NCBI GenBank assembly: GCA_950295325.1
Contig: OX485807.1
Location: 48,640,440-48,700,439, forward strand
Direction: 5' to 3'
Origin: Polytrichum commune
Lineage: Eukaryota; Streptophyta; Polytrichopsida; Polytrichales; Polytrichaceae
DNA: 60,000 nt
Notes under the pieces: model-generated
What the model was told of the DNA's origin: nothing
Database searches by the model: none
What the model saw: only the letters and a program-made list of their open reading frames with translations
Part shown: positions 58,396 through 60,000 of the stretch, piece by piece
Numbering within the stretch: the stretch's first letter is position 1
Layout: each line of letters opens with the position of its first letter
Made by a program: the position numbers and the translations under genes

Positions 58396-59530
58396 ATTAT
58401 AGCAGGTCAAAGTGAAGGTTCTCATTTTCTTGGAGTGATCACATAGGCCCTCCCAATTGTTAGGAAGTAGGGATCTCGAGAACATTTATTCTACGTGTTG
58501 AAGTAATTTGAACTTTGTCAACTCTCAAAGTTGGATGCGAGTTGGATTTACCTCTTGGATAATATTGGACATCCATGCATGCATGCTAATGTATGTATGA
58601 CCATGATAGATGGTGTTGATGTTGGGCATTTTGATGTTTGACCCTTAAATAGCAGAATAGCTCAAATTTAAAGTCTAGGAGACCCATTTGAAATGAGTTA
58701 ACCACAAACTTATAAATGGCGATTTTTACTAGAGTCTCTTTATTGCCAATGGATGAGTTTACATTGTTGCTAGGACACAATTCCTCATTTTAGATCTCAT
58801 GTAGTCAATCAATGATCACATCAATCATACTTTGCAAAAGATTGGATCAACTTATAATAGAGTTACCGTAAAGTATGGGGATCCATTGGGGTTGACATCC
58901 CCTGATGGTCCCTTGTGTCAATGTAATTATAAAGTCTTGGAAGGCTTCTTTGAGTTTTAGGGGCTGACATGTTTCGTCTTTATGTAATTGAAGAATTATT
59001 TTATTTTATTTGCACGTATATGGACATGCTTATCTAAGCACTCATTGCTCCTCTCACAACTTGTGTACACCCCAAATAGAATCAACCTCAAGAAAGGAAC
59101 TCAAAGGTTTCTCAAAGGTTTTTTTTAACATTGGCTTAGAAACAAGAGGAATTTGCTTCTTTCTTTGAATTATTTTGAAATAATCTCACTAACACAAGTC
59201 TTGGAAGTGGAAAATAATGGAGATTCCTTCAAAATTGAGGTCCCTGGATCCCCACTTTCGGTGACTTCATGGTTGACTCTAATGACTAGGTACCAATGCT
59301 CTAAAAGAAACGCTCACAAAGTTTTGGAAAGAGGCCTTTGGATCTCCTAACAAGGTTGAAGTCCTTGTATGCACTTCAAATTGAAGGGCACCAAAATAAA
59401 TGCACTTCACGTGAACTTTAACTTTTTCAAGAGCCTTTCACGTTTTTTTAGTTTAAATTTTGTTGATTTTGTTGTAACCATGTATTCGAAGCTTTGAAAG
59501 CAACGTGTTATTCAAATTTGACATAATCTG
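58396..59530. other. Intergenic, no supportable gene
   Basis: A 65-residue frame at 59153-59350 is not recognised. Otherwise AT-rich non-coding sequence. Confidence 0.3.
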
Positions 59531-60000
59531 GTCACATAAATATAGGAGATTGTGCACTTCTACTCAAAGTCCACTTCTAGAGATAAACACATACAATTTT
59601 GGTTGTTTTGTAAGTCACAAAATAGTAGTCCAATCCAAAAATAAATAAAGAAATTTCCTTCTTTGACAACCAATTTCACATGTTGCTCAAGTCTCTCTCC
59701 AAGTATACCCAATTTAATTTTAACATTGCCAACACTAATGAATATGTTGTCAATACCACTCCCACTCAAATGAGATGAGAAAAACAACAATTGAGATCAA
59801 GTAGTTAGATTAGCATATCATGGTGGACATCCCACTCCTGCTTGGATTTGTGACCCACTTGAATCTTATCCGATCCCCAAAACTAGCTAGTACAAAACTT
59901 GTGAAGAAACTTCGCCGCAATTTGTTTAAGGAAGGTTGAATGTTGAAACATGTTCTAATTTAATTTCAAATAAAATTTGATAAAATAGCCTAAGTCTTAG
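59531..60000. repeat. Long direct repeat, copy 2, cut by the window end
   Basis: Second copy of 55797-56300, running off the window. Confidence 0.8.

Overview
The window is nuclear DNA of a land plant. It is AT-rich and gene-poor, has spliced GT-AG genes, plant-type telomere-like AAACCCT motifs, a TIR-NB-ARC-LRR immune receptor gene, and plant transposon classes (pogo/Tigger, PIF/Harbinger, CACTA, Copia-type LTR, LINE, tRNA-derived SINE). A large TPR-CHAT protease-like gene is unusual for a flowering plant and makes a bryophyte or other non-seed plant plausible, but the sequence does not settle the species.

Only two long genes can be modelled as intact. (1) Plus strand, about 23.08-28.14 kb: an eight-exon gene for a ~1152-residue TPR-CHAT (caspase/separase-like) protein with both catalytic residues, His ~920 and Cys ~1045. 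All seven introns join in phase and the summed exon length is divisible by three. (2) Minus strand, 51.49-46.65 kb: a four-exon TIR-NB-ARC-LRR receptor of ~1069 residues, also in phase throughout, with the TIR catalytic Glu, P-loop, kinase-2 and MHD motifs intact. Three smaller candidates are weaker: a Ser/Pro-rich exon with a nuclear-localisation-like end at 9.2-9.6 kb (minus), a frameshifted ~105-residue reading frame at 29.93-30.25 kb, and an unrecognised frame at 54.5-55.1 kb.

Layout: 0-2.5 kb non-coding with one dispersed repeat; 2.56-6.71 kb a complete but dead pogo/Tigger element (TA duplication, matching terminal repeats) that carries a tandem array and is itself interrupted by a 547-bp MITE; 6.9-7.9 kb a large fold-back element; 8.64-9.0 kb a near-perfect hairpin; 11.8-15.7 kb a decayed PIF/Harbinger pair (SANT-like gene plus transposase, convergent); 16.1-17.7 kb inverted-repeat elements; 18.65-21.5 kb the 5' LTR, primer-binding site and leader of a Copia-type element, with a CACTA element inside the LTR; 21.5-22.8 kb fold-back arms and a hairpin-bearing repeat; 22.8-28.2 kb the CHAT gene; 30.4-30.9 kb a second copy of the hairpin-bearing repeat; 31.4-35.2 kb a LINE remnant and nested CACTA elements; 35-39 kb mostly featureless AT-rich DNA; 39.7-47 kb a tandem segmental duplication containing fold-back elements and a broken copy of the receptor's 3' end; 46.6-51.5 kb the receptor; 52.1 kb a second copy of the MITE, ~0.6 kb upstream of the receptor start; 52.6-60 kb intergenic DNA with repeats and a textbook SINE at 58.2 kb.

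How the genes might work together: TIR receptors are NADase-type immune switches, and CHAT domains are caspase-like proteases linked in bacteria to defence and cell death. Finding both within 20 kb is suggestive, but shared function is only inference. The rest of the window is transposon history that can be ordered from nested insertions.
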